This document shows, one piece after another, positions 63,471 to 64,000 of a DNA stretch of 64,000 bases. The notes beneath the pieces are model-generated. The model searched no databases. It had not been told where the DNA came from and saw nothing but the letters and a program-made list of their open reading frames with translations. Positions within the stretch are counted from its first letter, which is position 1, and the number at the start of each line of letters is the position of its first letter. Origin of the DNA: an uncultured Prevotellaceae bacterium (GTDB lineage: Bacteria; Bacteroidota; Bacteroidia; Bacteroidales; Bacteroidaceae); assembly GCA_902778255.1 (NCBI GenBank), contig CACYXD010000001.1, forward strand, positions 124,001-188,000, in the 5' to 3' direction. A program made the translations under genes and the position numbers.

Positions 63471-63489
63471 CAGTTCCAACGCTTTGTTT
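63446..63489. terminator. Bidirectional terminator encoding both gene ends
   Basis: Perfect 18-bp stem: AAACAAAGCGTTGGAACT (63446-63463) with 63472-63489, loop ATTGTAGC. Each arm encodes NKALEL at the C-terminus of its own gene. Confidence 0.85.
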
Positions 63490-64000
63490 ACTATATCACT
63501 GTCTTCATTATAGATGGAGAAATACTCGCTCATATCCCATAGATCGCGTGCTATGAGCGCTTTTAACTGCAATTTGAGGTAAGGCAGTGTCTTCGTTACT
63601 TCGGTATCGTCCTTGGGCTTTATTTTTTGTTTCTCACCCTCTTTGATGATATTGTCGATGAGCGGCTGCGGCACTTCAAAGTTGGCTTTGAACATTTGGA
63701 AGTCGGGATATTGTTTTTTCAGTGCCTTACGGTTCTTATCGATATACCGTAGGTTCTGTTGTATCACGATACTCTTGGCAGCCAGTTCACGATGGAATTT
63801 GGTGAAGCGGGTAGTATCGAGGGGAATGAAGTAGTCGGGCATGATACCGCCGCCGCCATAGACTGTACGTTGTTTCTTCAGCGTCTGAAACTTCAGTGAG
63901 TCGGCAAAGTGGATGCTGTCGGCATTGGTCAGTTCCCCATGGTTCAGGCGGTTCAGTATGTCTTTATCATAACTCTTCTTGTCGCCTTTCTCGTAGGGTT
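63462..64000 (-). CDS. S41 family C-terminal processing peptidase (3' part only)
   Basis: Carboxy-terminal portion of a CtpA/Tsp-like serine protease; the gene continues beyond the window. The end of the protease domain is visible as RTVYGGGGIMPDYFIPLDTT, a signature of S41 peptidases in Bacteroidota, followed by a helical tail of about 110 residues. The catalytic Ser/Lys lie upstream, outside the window. It converges on ybeY with overlapping ends. Confidence 0.85.
   Translation of the reverse strand, partial: PYEKGDKKSYDKDILNRLNHGELTNADSIHFADSLKFQTLKKQRTVYGGGGIMPDYFIPLDTTRFTKFHRELAAKSIVIQQNLRYIDKNRKALKKQYPDFQMFKANFEVPQPLIDNIIKEGEKQKIKPKDDTEVTKTLPYLKLQLKALIARDLWDMSEYFSIYNEDSDIVNKALELLQ

Overview
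This window looks like chromosomal DNA of a Bacteroidota bacterium, most likely Prevotellaceae (Prevotella, Segatella or Xylanibacter type). The reasons are: promoters of the TTG / 19-21 bp / TAnnTTTG form; little Shine-Dalgarno signal; a PorZ-like type IX secretion (T9SS) protein; several secreted proteins ending in a GRR...KGLYIxNGKKVxIK-type sorting tail; a DUF4254 + GT9 pair; and typical Bacteroidota forms of housekeeping genes. Most genes are ordinary.

Layout. 1-1.0 kb: a DUF2059-like secreted protein broken by an in-frame stop. 1.2-8.7 kb: kduI-kduD (unsaturated uronate catabolism), nrdD-nrdG (anaerobic dNTP synthesis) and a secreted GH43/LamG enzyme whose promoter closely matches that of kduI. 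8.7-17.0 kb: pyridoxal kinase, aldo/keto reductase, a 1639-residue repetitive beta-helix surface protein and a membrane AraC-type regulator. 17.1-20.1 kb: one secreted protein, then a decay zone with a Fic-like tail, a headless BspA-like surface protein, a miniature IS3-type relic and a headless-partner BRO-N fragment. 20.1-25.5 kb: MATE pump, acpP-fabF-rnc and a BaiN/HI0933-type flavoprotein. 25.9-31.1 kb: a GHMP kinase resembling galacturonokinase, a CapD-like nucleotide-sugar dehydratase, DUF4254, GT9 and rubredoxin. 31.65-32.08 kb: a cluster of DnaA boxes, a strong oriC candidate. 32.1-43.8 kb: nadA, then a long leftward run leuS-yitT-rdgB-porZ-membrane GT-acyltransferase-sulfatase. 43.9-64 kb: DUF6359 protein, mutS, lgt, ychF, polA, polyprenyl synthase, deoC, mazG-like, dtd, uvrC, apt, mnmG, ruvB, coaD, ybeY and part of an S41 protease. 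Two parS sites flank apt, which fits an origin-proximal location.

The most unusual feature is non-coding. Five separate degenerate tandem arrays (18.4, 19.6, 29.1, 45.7 and 56.9 kb) share an exact 22-bp period, built from 11-bp half units, although their sequences fall into at least three unrelated families. A second class, about a dozen short tandem arrays with a 7-bp period (one with 9 bp), each with its own private word, sits at gene junctions. These arrays often contain the upstream stop codon, sometimes supply the TTG promoter element, and in several places run into coding sequence (GH43, BaiN-like flavoprotein, and the signal peptide of PorZ, where a perfect 4x7 repeat could phase-vary secretion). 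The two classes look like a genome-wide repeat system that I cannot match to a described one, beyond an analogy with cyanobacterial heptanucleotide STRR repeats.
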